64,000 bases of DNA from positions 558,001 to 622,000 of the forward strand of contig CAVSHI010000002.1 in assembly GCA_963727845.1 (NCBI GenBank). The letters run 5' to 3'. This document shows, in pieces, positions 8,028 to 15,226 of the stretch. This DNA is from JBEKTW01 sp963727845. GTDB taxonomy: Bacteria > Bacteroidota > Ignavibacteria > UBA10030 > SZUA-254. The position numbers were made by a program, and so were the translations under genes. The notes beneath the pieces are model-generated. The model did no database searches, was not told the DNA's origin, and worked only from the letters and a program-made list of their open reading frames with translations. Each line of letters begins with the position of its first letter. Position 1 is the stretch's first letter.

Positions 8028-8479
8028 TGGGTTCGAGCATCCGATATACCTGGATTCTCATGATGACCGCTCTGCTGATCGGCTGTACTTCCGCTCCACG
8101 CTACACTGCAACAAAGTTCCCGGCCACACGACCGTCGTTGGAACCGGGAAGCTACTCGATGGTTGAGGAAGGAGTTGCATCGTATTATGCCTCCGAGTTC
8201 AACGGACGCCCGACATCAAACGGAGAGATTTACGACATGAACCAGATGACGGCAGCGCATCGGACTCTTCCGTTCAATACCAAAGTCCGCGTCACGAATG
8301 TCGCTACGGGCAAATCGGTGAACGTGCGAATAAATGACCGGGGCCCATTCAAGGCCGACCGCATCATCGACCTGTCCCTTGCCGCGGCAAAGGAATTGGG
8401 ACTTATCGGTACAGGAACGGCGCGCGTGCGGGTTGAAGTTGTCGAGCTTGGACCAACGAACGCCGTCAAAACCCCTTAA
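8027..8479 (+). CDS. RlpA-family septal ring lipoprotein (double-psi beta-barrel)
   Basis: A 150-residue lipoprotein. The signal sequence ends in the lipobox LIGC with cysteine at residue 20. After a short linker comes the RlpA/DPBB core: GVASYYASEFNGRPTSNGE, MTAAHRTLPFNTKVRVTN and VRINDRGPFKADRIIDLS, including the Asp of NDRGPF seen in RlpA lytic transglycosylases. RlpA proteins act on peptidoglycan at the septum or pole. There is no C-terminal SPOR domain, so septal targeting by that route is not expected. It is translationally coupled to manC. Confidence 0.9.
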   Translation: MGSSIRYTWILMMTALLIGCTSAPRYTATKFPATRPSLEPGSYSMVEEGVASYYASEFNGRPTSNGEIYDMNQMTAAHRTLPFNTKVRVTNVATGKSVNVRINDRGPFKADRIIDLSLAAAKELGLIGTGTARVRVEVVELGPTNAVKTP

Positions 8480-8497
8480 GCATCTGACGAGATTATT

Positions 8498-9160
8498 ATG
8501 CCCAAAAAATTGATCACCGAATGGACTGTCATAGAGGCCTCCCGGCGCGGGGAAAAGGCGCTGTTGGTCGACGACGGAACGATCGTGACTGGGGCGGCAC
8601 AGGATCGCGCGCGGCAACTGGGCGTCCGGTTTGAAAAGAAATCGCAGGAAGCTGCTTCTCAGCCAGCGGTGCCTTCGAAAACGGTCGATGGTGCGGCGAA
8701 GGGACGGCAGACCGTGGCTTTGGGCAGCGACCACGGCGGATTCCAGCTCAAAGAACAACTGAAGCCGTTCCTGGAAAGCCTGGGATGCAAGGTCGTTGAC
8801 GTCGGCACGTATTCGGAAGATGCCTGCGATTTTCCGGATTTTGCCTATGCAGTTGCGCGGATGGTCTCGGTCGGGGATGCGGCGAAAGGCATCATGATCG
8901 ACTCAGTTGGATCGGCTTCTGCCATTGTGGCAAACAAGCTGCCAGGAATTCGTGCAGTCTGCTGTCCCAACGAATTCTCGGCGAGGAGTAGCAGGGAACA
9001 CAATGATGCCAATGTCCTGACATTGGGCGGAAAAGTCCATGGCATCGAGCTGGCCAAGTCCATTGTCAAAGTCTGGCTGGAGACATCGTTTGGCGGAGGC
9101 AGACATCAAAAACGGGTCGATAAGATCTCGGAAATCGAAAAGCGCTTTCTGAAGCAGTAA
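8498..9160 (+). CDS. RpiB/LacAB-like protein with extra N-terminal domain and altered active site
   Basis: A 220-residue protein. Residues about 75-220 match the RpiB/LacA/LacB sugar-phosphate isomerase fold (VALGSDHGGFQLKEQLKPFL, HNDANVLTLGGKV). Residues 1-50 (ITEWTVIEASRRGEKALLV, then IVTGAAQDRARQLGV) form a separate N-terminal domain like that on some microcompartment-associated RpiB homologues. The usual catalytic stretch with CGTG before xSIxANK reads IDSVGSASAIVANK, so the catalytic cysteine is replaced by Asp. Ordinary ribose-5-phosphate isomerase activity is therefore doubtful. No microcompartment shell genes are present. It follows the RlpA-like gene by 18 bases. Confidence 0.82.
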   Translation: MPKKLITEWTVIEASRRGEKALLVDDGTIVTGAAQDRARQLGVRFEKKSQEAASQPAVPSKTVDGAAKGRQTVALGSDHGGFQLKEQLKPFLESLGCKVVDVGTYSEDACDFPDFAYAVARMVSVGDAAKGIMIDSVGSASAIVANKLPGIRAVCCPNEFSARSSREHNDANVLTLGGKVHGIELAKSIVKVWLETSFGGGRHQKRVDKISEIEKRFLKQ

Positions 9161-9167
9161 CAACCAT

Positions 9168-9195
9168 CCAAATTCTCTCAATTTGGCTGTTTTTT
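9168..9195 (+). terminator. Terminator after the RpiB-like gene
   Basis: CCAAATT (9168-9174) pairs with AATTTGG (9180-9186) around a five-base loop and is followed by CTGTTTTTTG. It closes the alr-manC-rlpA-like-rpiB-like series. Confidence 0.7.
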
Positions 9196-9224
9196 GTCCT
9201 GACTCTTAGTAGAAGGGGATTCCC

Positions 9225-9253
9225 TTGACTTTTAATAGGATATTCACTAAATT
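9225..9253 (+). promoter_or_regulatory. Sigma-70-like promoter for the transglycosylase gene
   Basis: TTGACT at 9225-9230, 17-bp spacer, TAAATT at 9248-9253. The predicted start is near 9260, about 27 bases before the TTG start codon. The -35 and spacer resemble those of the small RNA promoter at 10177. Confidence 0.65.
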
Positions 9254-9286
9254 TTAAGTGTTAATTAAGACAGGCCCTATAACTCT

Positions 9287-10054
9287 TTGAATATCAATAA
9301 AACATTAAATTTTTTCGCCAAACGATTCCTGGAAAGTGCCAGGTCGTTTTCCCGTGATTTTGGTATCGCACTCCTGATTCTCATAGTGGTGGTGGCAACT
9401 GTTTCCCCCATCTCACCGGGCATTGGAAGAAATGCAGCAGGGGATACCAGTCTTCCGGTTCGGGATGCAGGGCTTTCCGAGAATGTCAGGGCTGAATCAT
9501 ATCCACCGCCATACTTGAAGCTCGTGAAGGAGTACGCGGATGTCTATGGCCTGGATTTTCGTTTTGTCCTGGCCCTTGTGAAGCAGGAATCCCGGTTTGA
9601 TGCCGAAGCGATAAGCAGTCGAGGAGCCGCCGGACTCATGCAGATCATGCCGCCGACGGAAACAGAGATTTCGGACAAGCTTGACTTGAGAAGTTCGCAC
9701 GCTCCGAGGGAAAACATACATGCCGGAATTTACTATTTTGCAGAAATACTGAAGCTTTTCCCCGGGATCGACACAGACAGTCGACTACGTCTGTCGTTGG
9801 CCGCTTATTTTGCAGGGCCTACCAGGATCTACGATGCCCAGGATGTTGCGGCCTACATGGGCGAAAATCCGACTTCCTGGTCTTCAATTAAGGGCGCTTT
9901 GCCTCTTCTTTCGAAGCGTTTCTATTCGCTTCATCGTGCGATCTGGGAGGATGGCCGGCCGAAGAGCGGATATTTCGGTTCCTGGCGCCAGACGCTTGCA
10001 TACGTCGACAACATCATGGAAAATTACAAGGAATATCAGAGAGAGTACGACTAG
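9287..10054 (+). CDS. Membrane-anchored SLT-type lytic transglycosylase
   Basis: A 255-residue protein from a TTG codon; no in-frame ATG precedes the catalytic domain, so TTG is the likely start. A membrane anchor (about residues 26-42, IALLILIVVVATV) leads to a Slt/MltC-like domain. It contains VKQESRFDAEAISSRGAAGLMQIMP with the catalytic Glu, and AAYFAGP where most relatives have AAYNAGP. Such enzymes cleave peptidoglycan glycan strands in the periplasm. The gene has its own promoter and stands alone. The late region (FYSLHRAIWEDGRPKSGYFG) has no family match I recognise. Confidence 0.88.
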   Translation: MNINKTLNFFAKRFLESARSFSRDFGIALLILIVVVATVSPISPGIGRNAAGDTSLPVRDAGLSENVRAESYPPPYLKLVKEYADVYGLDFRFVLALVKQESRFDAEAISSRGAAGLMQIMPPTETEISDKLDLRSSHAPRENIHAGIYYFAEILKLFPGIDTDSRLRLSLAAYFAGPTRIYDAQDVAAYMGENPTSWSSIKGALPLLSKRFYSLHRAIWEDGRPKSGYFGSWRQTLAYVDNIMENYKEYQREYD

Positions 10055-10176
10055 TCATTCCGGATAAAATTATCCGCTGCCTGCTGTTCCCCGTTTTCCG
10101 TTTCCTGCGCCATGCATCCCGCCCACCATTTCCTTCGTCGTCATAAAACTATTTTTGCGATAATATAAAAAATCTC

Positions 10177-10204
10177 TTGACTTTTATTAGGGAATTCTTA
10201 TATT
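10177..10204 (+). promoter_or_regulatory. Sigma-70-like promoter of a candidate small RNA
   Basis: TTGACT at 10177-10182, 16-bp spacer, TATATT at 10199-10204. No ORF follows; a structured sequence ending in a terminator begins within about 15 bases. Confidence 0.65.
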
Positions 10205-10210
10205 AACAAG

Positions 10211-10292
10211 TGTTTGAATCCGAAGGCACTGGCTCGACATAACTGCTCGGGAGGCGGTTATCTTAGACCGCCGGTGCCTTCGGTTCTTTTTT
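10211..10292 (+). ncRNA. Candidate independently transcribed small RNA of about 80 nt
   Basis: The segment between the promoter at 10177-10204 and a T tract at 10284-10292. An outer ten-base-pair stem, CCGAAGGCAC (10220-10229) with GTGCCTTCGG (10274-10283), encloses an inner hairpin GGCGGT (10253-10258)/ACCGCC (10267-10272). The T tract makes the outer stem a terminator. No reading frame of useful length is present. It does not match an RNA family I recognise. An alternative is a decayed leader of a lost gene. Confidence 0.55.
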
Positions 10293-10394
10293 AGTGGGTA
10301 CGTATGACAGTTTTCAGTCGCATGTTTCAGGTTGAAAGATTTGACAGTGAATTGTAAAGTGAGACATTTGAAAAATTCAGAAAGGTCATCCTGA

Positions 10395-10422
10395 TCCCGT
10401 CCCGCTTTCTTTCGGGACGGGA
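10395..10422. repeat. TCCCG...CGGGA palindromic mini-element
   Basis: A hairpin with arms TCCCGTCCCG and CGGGACGGGA, in a 'gtcatcctga...' context typical of dispersed intergenic repeats. It lies in the 10293-10539 spacer, in which I see no gene. Confidence 0.6.
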
Positions 10423-10539
10423 GAAGGATCTGACAATACATGGGTGAGATTCTTCATCCGCCTGTGGCGGATTCAGAATGACGGCTGCGTGGGGGGCAAT
10501 TCATTCTACAATTCTACCTACAGCGATTTCTGGGGTGCC

Positions 10540-10580
10540 CCTGTTCAGAGACTTGAAGGCGGTCTCTGAGCAGGTTTTTT
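10540..10580 (+). terminator. Orphan strong hairpin terminator
   Basis: CCTGTTCAGAGAC (10540-10552) pairs with GTCTCTGAGCAGG (10562-10574) with one G-T pair, followed by six T residues. The orientation is plus strand, but no plus-strand gene lies upstream since 10054 except the candidate small RNA, which already has its own terminator. GATTTCTGG occurs on both sides (10525 and 10581). Confidence 0.65.
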
Positions 10581-10611
10581 GATTTCTGGTTGCCGCGAAA
10601 CGAGGCAGGTG

Positions 10612-11583
10612 TCAGTTGGTGATAAGCAAAGCGGAAACTGCATAACCGGAAAAGGCATTATTCAGTTGTATCCAAGTACTACCGCCATCTGTTGAACGAT
10701 AGAGGCCGCTGCCGCTAGTACCTGCAAAGATATTGGAGCCACTGACTGCAAGTGAAAAAATGGATTCAATTAGTGGGCCATCTTCCACTGACTGCCAGCT
10801 TGTTCCGTTGTTCGTAGAGAGAAAGACGCCGCCGGGATGGTATCGCGAAACGGAGCCACAATATGTTCCTGCAAAGAGATTCGTCCCACTGGCGGTAAGG
10901 GACCAGACAGGAGTGCTTGTTAAGCCGGAATCAATAGCAGTCCAGCTTGTGCCGTCGTTCGTAGATAGAAACATGCCGCTCCAGGTACCAGCAAAGAGAT
11001 TTGTGCCGGAGACGGCAAGAGCGTTGACAAGAGTGCCCGTCAAGCCGTTATCCACTGCAGTCCAGCTTGTGCCGTTGTTGGTGGATAGAAAAACTCCGCC
11101 ACCATTCGTCCCAGCAAAAAGATTCGTACCGGTCGCTGTAAGAGCAGCTACATGCTTATTCGTCAAGCCAATGTTGACAGCTGACCAGCTCGTACCACTG
11201 TTCGTTGATAGAAAGACGCCGCCGCCCCAGGTCCCGGCAAAGAGATTCGTGCCAGAGACAGCGAGGGCATGGATAGCAGTGGGTGTCAAACCGGCACCCG
11301 GCGCAGTCCAGCTCGCGCCGCTGTTTGTGGAACGGAAGATGCTCCAACCACCGGCGAAGAGGTTTGTGTCTGAGAGGGCAAAAGCAACGACATCTGTGTC
11401 AACGAATCTGATATAAGTCCAACTCGTGCCGTTGTCCGTGGAAAGAAAGACACCCATACCAGTACCGGCGAAAATGCGCTCAGGATTTGCATTTGATGGC
11501 GGCGCGACTGGAGATGTCTCTTTTTTACATCCCACCAAAAACACCACAGTGAGGATAAGCAGAAGGACTGTTTGGCGTTTCAT
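10612..11583 (-). CDS. Secreted beta-propeller (BNR-repeat-like) lipoprotein
   Basis: A 323-residue protein from ATG at 11583, chosen because it is followed at once by a lipoprotein signal (MKRQTVLLLILTVVFLVGCKK, lipobox LVGC) and preceded by GGGGGAAAAT. The body is about seven to eight repeats of roughly 40 residues with FAGTxGGGVFLSTNNGTSW cores, alternating with LTATGTNLFAG. This is a sortilin/BNR-type or YCF48-like beta-propeller on the outer face of a membrane. The function is unknown. It has no T9SS tail, unlike the YCF48-type proteins at 59421 and 61802. An in-frame start upstream at 11661 is unlikely. Confidence 0.8.
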   Translation of the reverse strand: MKRQTVLLLILTVVFLVGCKKETSPVAPPSNANPERIFAGTGMGVFLSTDNGTSWTYIRFVDTDVVAFALSDTNLFAGGWSIFRSTNSGASWTAPGAGLTPTAIHALAVSGTNLFAGTWGGGVFLSTNSGTSWSAVNIGLTNKHVAALTATGTNLFAGTNGGGVFLSTNNGTSWTAVDNGLTGTLVNALAVSGTNLFAGTWSGMFLSTNDGTSWTAIDSGLTSTPVWSLTASGTNLFAGTYCGSVSRYHPGGVFLSTNNGTSWQSVEDGPLIESIFSLAVSGSNIFAGTSGSGLYRSTDGGSTWIQLNNAFSGYAVSALLITN

Positions 11584-11661
11584 ATTTTCCCCCGATAGTA
11601 ACATTCCCTTCGTGGCGATTCCTGCCACAGCTTGAACTCCCCAAATGTAAGGATATTTCAA

Positions 11662-11690
11662 TAAAAAAGCCGGGCTTTGATTGCCCGGCT
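11662..11690 (-). terminator. Terminator of the arginine decarboxylase gene
   Basis: On the minus strand the stem AGCCGGGC/GCCCGGCT (11683-11690 with 11668-11675) is followed by a run of T residues, the complement of 11662-11667. It lies 54 bases past the stop of the pyruvoyl-dependent decarboxylase gene. Confidence 0.8.
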
Positions 11691-11743
11691 TGGTGAAAAC
11701 TGTAACAAACTCACAGGAGATTCAATCGCTCAGAGTCCCCAAA

Positions 11744-12289
11744 TCATGGGAGCAGAATGGCGGCGGCAATGACGGTCGTCCACAACCCGTTCTTGTCGCC
11801 CTCAGCCGATTGCGTGACATTGTATGACTTCACGATCTTTCCGCTCATCTTGTAAATCTTCTCGCGTTCATCCCACGCCGTGTTGTAATCGAACTCGACG
11901 CCGAGCGTTGTCGCAAGCATGGTCGCCGCGAGGTCCTCGGCATATTCTCCGGCTCTCTCGTCTGTTTCTCCAAACGGATGATGCTCCGAGAGGTACCCGT
12001 ACTGCGTGCTGTCCGACGGAGTTGCGACCCCGAGGGACGCCGCAATGAGCCGATTCGGCTCATTCGTAGCGTTGCGTGCGATCACGGAAAAAGTGATCTG
12101 TCCGGATTGCAGCGATTTCAATCCCTCTTCAACGGAGACTCGTTTGCATCCCGGGGGGAAAATGCTGGAAACAGTGACGAGATTGCACTTCTCAATTTTC
12201 GCATCGCGCAAAGCCGATTCGAACGACTGAAGGTATTCCTTGTGGCGGCCAACGCCCTTGGTGAAAAAGATCTTGGTGGGTACGTACAC
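11744..12289 (-). CDS. Pyruvoyl-dependent arginine decarboxylase
   Basis: A 181-residue proenzyme converting arginine to agmatine, the first step of a polyamine route. VTVSSIFPPGCK contains the Ser-Ser pair at about residues 41-42 where this family self-cleaves to form the pyruvoyl group. GYLSEHHPFGETDERAGEYAEDLAATML and the C-terminal NGLWTTVIAAAILLP are also family hallmarks. The start is GTG at 12289 with AGGAG seven bases upstream on the minus strand. Agmatinase-type genes are not in this window. The spacer 12290-12410 holds only short repeats of the GAGATTATGAGATATTGAGG kind. Confidence 0.93.
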   Translation of the reverse strand: MYVPTKIFFTKGVGRHKEYLQSFESALRDAKIEKCNLVTVSSIFPPGCKRVSVEEGLKSLQSGQITFSVIARNATNEPNRLIAASLGVATPSDSTQYGYLSEHHPFGETDERAGEYAEDLAATMLATTLGVEFDYNTAWDEREKIYKMSGKIVKSYNVTQSAEGDKNGLWTTVIAAAILLP

Positions 12290-12410
12290 GCTTCTCTCCT
12301 AACTGAATTGTGGAATGATGTGATGTTGAGTATATAAGATTATGAGATCTTGAGATTATGAGATATTGAGGATGTGAGATGGCTGTTCATTTTGATTCCG
12401 GGGATATACG

Positions 12411-12881
12411 TCAGACATGCGAACGGTGCATTCTGCGCTGGAGATCCCGTTCAACGTCCCGTTTGGCGATGGATTCTCGCTTGTCGTACAGTTTCTTGCC
12501 GCGGGCAACCCCCAATTCTATTTTTGCGATATTGTTCTTGAAGTAAATTCTCAACGGAACGAGAGTGAGACCTTTCTCCGATATCTTGGCGAACAACCTT
12601 CTAATTTCCTGTTTGTGAAGCAACAACTTCCGGTCGCGCTTTGGGTCGTGATTGTTGATGTTGCCCTTCTCAAAAGGACTGATGTGCATGCCGATGAGCC
12701 ACACTTCTCCATTCTTGATGTTCGCGTAACAGTCCTGAAAGCTCGCATTCCCATCACGAAGTGATTTGACTTCCGTTCCCCTGAGTGCGATGCCGGCCTC
12801 ACAGGATTCCAGGATAAAGTATTCGTGCCGGGCCTTCCGGTTGGTTGCGACGTTTTTTTCTTCCGCAATTTCCGGGCTCAT
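12411..12881 (-). CDS. smpB: SsrA-binding protein
   Basis: A 156-residue SmpB, the partner of tmRNA in ribosome rescue. NRKARHEYFILESCEAGIALRGTEVKSLR at the N terminus, ISPFEKGNINNHDPKRDRKLLLHK and the basic tail RGKKLYDKRESIAKRDVERD are diagnostic. A promoter on the minus strand lies at 12971-12943. No tmRNA gene was found in this window. Confidence 0.96.
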   Translation of the reverse strand: MSPEIAEEKNVATNRKARHEYFILESCEAGIALRGTEVKSLRDGNASFQDCYANIKNGEVWLIGMHISPFEKGNINNHDPKRDRKLLLHKQEIRRLFAKISEKGLTLVPLRIYFKNNIAKIELGVARGKKLYDKRESIAKRDVERDLQRRMHRSHV

Positions 12882-12942
12882 GATGGACGGGAACCAAGCG
12901 TATCGGGGGAATCATCCACGGAGTATCGACATAGTGGGACTA

Positions 12943-12971
12943 ATAATAAGAATTCTGAGAGGCAAATGCAA
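12943..12971 (-). promoter_or_regulatory. Sigma-70-like promoter for smpB
   Basis: On the minus strand, TTGCAT (12971-12966), a 17-bp spacer and TATTAT (12948-12943), about 60 bases before the smpB start. The -35 lies in the perfect hairpin GGCAAATG/CATTTGCC at 12961-12979. Confidence 0.6.
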
Positions 12972-13007
12972 CATTTGCCGCGTACCGGGTGTCGGACGTT
13001 TTCGGGC

Positions 13008-13047
13008 AAAAAAAAGGCCCATCCCGCTCCTCCTCGGCGGGATAGGC
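13008..13047 (-). terminator. Terminator between a candidate RNA and smpB
   Basis: Read on the minus strand, ATCCCGC (13043-13037) pairs with GCGGGAT (13027-13021), extended by a GCC/GGC pair, and is followed by a run of T residues (complement of 13008-13015). No protein gene lies upstream on that strand, so it suggests a non-coding transcript. Confidence 0.7.
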
Positions 13048-13135
13048 TTGCCCCATGGCAGGTGCCTCTATCAGGACCGCCTATGGTTTCCCTCCATCTA
13101 CCATCGACGGGTAATCCTGCCACCTTCCCAAGAAT
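13008..13135 (-). ncRNA. Candidate structured RNA upstream of smpB
   Basis: Minus-strand sequence ending at the terminator at 13008-13047. TGGCAGG and CCTGCCA (near 13116-13122 and 13056-13062) close a junction holding two smaller hairpins, ATGGT/ACCAT and GGTCCT/AGGCACC. An outer CTTG/CAAG pair extends the stem. The structure and terminator argue for a functional RNA, but I do not recognise a family and the 5' end is undefined. No long convincing ORF is present here on either strand. Confidence 0.35.
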
Positions 13136-13354
13136 CTCATAGCTTCATGATTGCTGGGAAACGTGATGTCATACACATGAAAAGAACATGCTGCTATCTT
13201 AATATCCTCTCACTTGGGGCAATCTGCGGAAAATAAGGTTATTTATTTTTGGGGATGGCTCAATCTTGCAAATGCGGGCTCTTCACGTCATTCGAGGAAA
13301 TTTTTGGTTTTGTCAAACCGTTGAAACGGTTACGTCCCAACTTTCGTGGCAGAT

Positions 13355-13496
13355 AACCCACGACTTAAGTCGTGGGTTACAAACATGAACCTTCGGAATC
13401 GAAGTCGTTTCAACGACTTCTTGATATACTAAACCAGGGTTCCTCAAATAGCCCGGCCGGGTGCGACTCACTTTTGATGGTTAAGTGAGTCGCACC
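13355..13496. repeat. Three successive perfect palindromes upstream of lpdA
   Basis: AACCCACGACTT/AAGTCGTGGGTT at 13355-13378, GAAGTCGTT/AACGACTTC at 13401-13420, and a 14-bp stem GGTGCGACTCACTT/AAGTGAGTCGCACC at 13460-13496 with a nine-base loop. They fill the spacer 13237-13500, where no gene is visible. Confidence 0.7.
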
Positions 13497-13520
13497 TTTG
13501 GACATCTTTGGTGGATTTCT

Positions 13521-13548
13521 TTGATTTTTCCGTACTTTTTCATATATT
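13521..13548 (+). promoter_or_regulatory. Sigma-70-like promoter directly at the lpdA start
   Basis: TTGATT at 13521-13526, 16-bp spacer, TATATT at 13543-13548. Transcription would begin near 13555, about four bases before the ATG at 13559, so the mRNA may be nearly leaderless. Confidence 0.55.
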
Positions 13549-13558
13549 TTTGTCCATT

Positions 13559-14953
13559 ATGGCAGAACGACAATTTGATATTGCAATCATCGGCGGTGGT
13601 CCCGGCGGCTATGTCGCAGCCATCCGGGCCGCGCAGCTTGGTTTTAAAACCGCGGTCATCGAGCGCGATAAGCTCGGAGGCGTGTGTCTCAACTGGGGAT
13701 GTATTCCGACAAAGGCGCTGTTGAAGAATGCCGAGGTCTACGGGCATTTCAAACATGCCGAAGAATGGGGAATCTCCTGCAAAGACCTGAAATTCGATTT
13801 CTCAAAAATCATCCGGCGGAGCCGTGATGTCGCGCTCAGGAATTCGAAGGGCGTGGAATATCTCTTCAAGAAGAACAAGATCGAGCACATCTCCGGGTTC
13901 GGGAAGTTGTCCGGCAAGGGTAGAATCGAGGTCAGCGGGGACGGCAAACCGGCGGAAACTGTTTTCGCGAAGCATATCATCGTTGCGACCGGGGCGAGGC
14001 CCCGTAGTCTGCCGGGAGTGAAGATCGACGGGAAGAAGATTATCTCCAGCGCAGAAGCTATGACCCTGCCCGAACTTCCCCAGTCGATGGTCATCATCGG
14101 CGCCGGGGCGATCGGCGTCGAGTTCGCTTATTTCTATAACACCTTCGGGACGAAAGTCACGCTCGTTGAGATGATGCCGGAGATCCTCCCCGTGGAAGAC
14201 AGGGAGATCTCAAAACTCCTTGAGAGCAGTTTTCGAAAGCGGGGAATCGATATCCTCACGGAAGCGAAGGTCGAAAGCGTCACCGTGCCGGGCCAGGTTG
14301 CATTGACCGTCTCGACAAAGGAGGGATCAAAAGAACTCAAGGGTGATGTTGCCTTGATGTCGATCGGCGTTCAGGGCAATGTCGAGAATATGGGTCTGGA
14401 AACTCTTGGGGTAAAAATCGAGAAGAGCTGGATTCAGGTCGATGATTTCGGCAGGACGAATGTCGACGGGGTATATGCGATCGGCGATGTCGCCGGACCG
14501 CCGTGGCTTGCCCACGTGGCGTCGAAGGAAGGGATCATCTGCATTGAAGCAATCGCGGGGAAAGACCCGCAGCCGATTGATTACACCAATATTCCAGGCT
14601 GCACGTACTGCCAGCCGCAGGTGGCGAGCCTTGGGCTTACGGAAGAAAAAGCGGCCGCGGCGGGTCACGAGCTCAAAGTGGGAAGATTCCCGTTCAGCGC
14701 AAGCGGCAAGGCGCGCGCCATCGGTGAGACCGAAGGAATGGTAAAATTGATTTTCGATGCGAAATACGGTGAGCTTCTCGGTGCGCATATCCTCGGCGTC
14801 GAGGCGACGGAAATGATCGCGGAACTTGTGCTGGCAAAGGCGCTCGAAGCGACCGGGTCCGGGATATACAATGCCATTCATGCTCATCCTACGCTCTCCG
14901 AGGCGATCATGGAAGCCGCGGAAAACGCGTACGGGCATGCGATACATATCTGA
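13559..14953 (+). CDS. lpdA: Dihydrolipoamide dehydrogenase (E3)
   Basis: A 464-residue flavoprotein that reoxidises lipoyl groups of 2-oxoacid dehydrogenase complexes with NAD+. It has the FAD motif IIGGGPGGYVAAIRAAQLG, the redox disulfide in GGVCLNWGCIPTKALL, the NAD motif IIGAGAIGVEFAYFYNTFG and the C-terminal HAHPTLSEAIMEAAENAYG with the catalytic His-Glu pair. ATG 13559 is the start; the ORF is open further upstream, but that extension has no homology. It opens the dehydrogenase and lipoate cluster ending at lipA. Confidence 0.96.
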   Translation: MAERQFDIAIIGGGPGGYVAAIRAAQLGFKTAVIERDKLGGVCLNWGCIPTKALLKNAEVYGHFKHAEEWGISCKDLKFDFSKIIRRSRDVALRNSKGVEYLFKKNKIEHISGFGKLSGKGRIEVSGDGKPAETVFAKHIIVATGARPRSLPGVKIDGKKIISSAEAMTLPELPQSMVIIGAGAIGVEFAYFYNTFGTKVTLVEMMPEILPVEDREISKLLESSFRKRGIDILTEAKVESVTVPGQVALTVSTKEGSKELKGDVALMSIGVQGNVENMGLETLGVKIEKSWIQVDDFGRTNVDGVYAIGDVAGPPWLAHVASKEGIICIEAIAGKDPQPIDYTNIPGCTYCQPQVASLGLTEEKAAAAGHELKVGRFPFSASGKARAIGETEGMVKLIFDAKYGELLGAHILGVEATEMIAELVLAKALEATGSGIYNAIHAHPTLSEAIMEAAENAYGHAIHI

Positions 14954-15080
14954 TTGACGAATTGAGGGATTGGGGATTTTGGATTGAGGATTTAGCAGGT
15001 AGGTTGTAGGTAATGGGTGGTAGGTTTCAGGTGGTAGGATTTCGAACTTGAGACATTTGAGTTATTAACCGAGGCAGACA

Positions 15081-15145
15081 AAAAGCAAAAGTCAACACGT
15101 CATCCCCGCACGTATTAAGCGGGAATCCAGTCGTTGGATTGGCGA
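15081..15145. repeat. Dispersed intergenic repeat, copy 1 (lpdA-lipB spacer)
   Basis: Consensus: AAAGCAAAAGTCAA-ACGTCAT, then TCCCCGC...AAGCGGGA, then ATCCAGTCGTTGGATTGGCGA. Related copies are at 18132-18193 and 20640-20742. The spacer 14954-15226 also holds GATTGAGGATTT-type word repeats on both sides. Confidence 0.7.
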
Positions 15146-15226
15146 TTGGGGATTGAGGATTGGGGATTGAGGATTTACGATTGAGGATTTAGGATTTTCA
15201 CATATGTTCTTTACAAGAACTTTTCA

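Noticed and set aside
10733..11416. 227-codon open frame on the plus strand opposite the propeller lipoprotein
   Set aside because: It is the antisense of a repeat-rich gene with a clear lipoprotein signal and ribosome binding site; the antisense translation is a low-quality repetitive sequence without a start signal.
12766..13236. 156-codon plus-strand frame across the smpB 5' end and spacer
   Set aside because: It overlaps smpB and its promoter, contains terminator and hairpin sequence and has no recognised domain.
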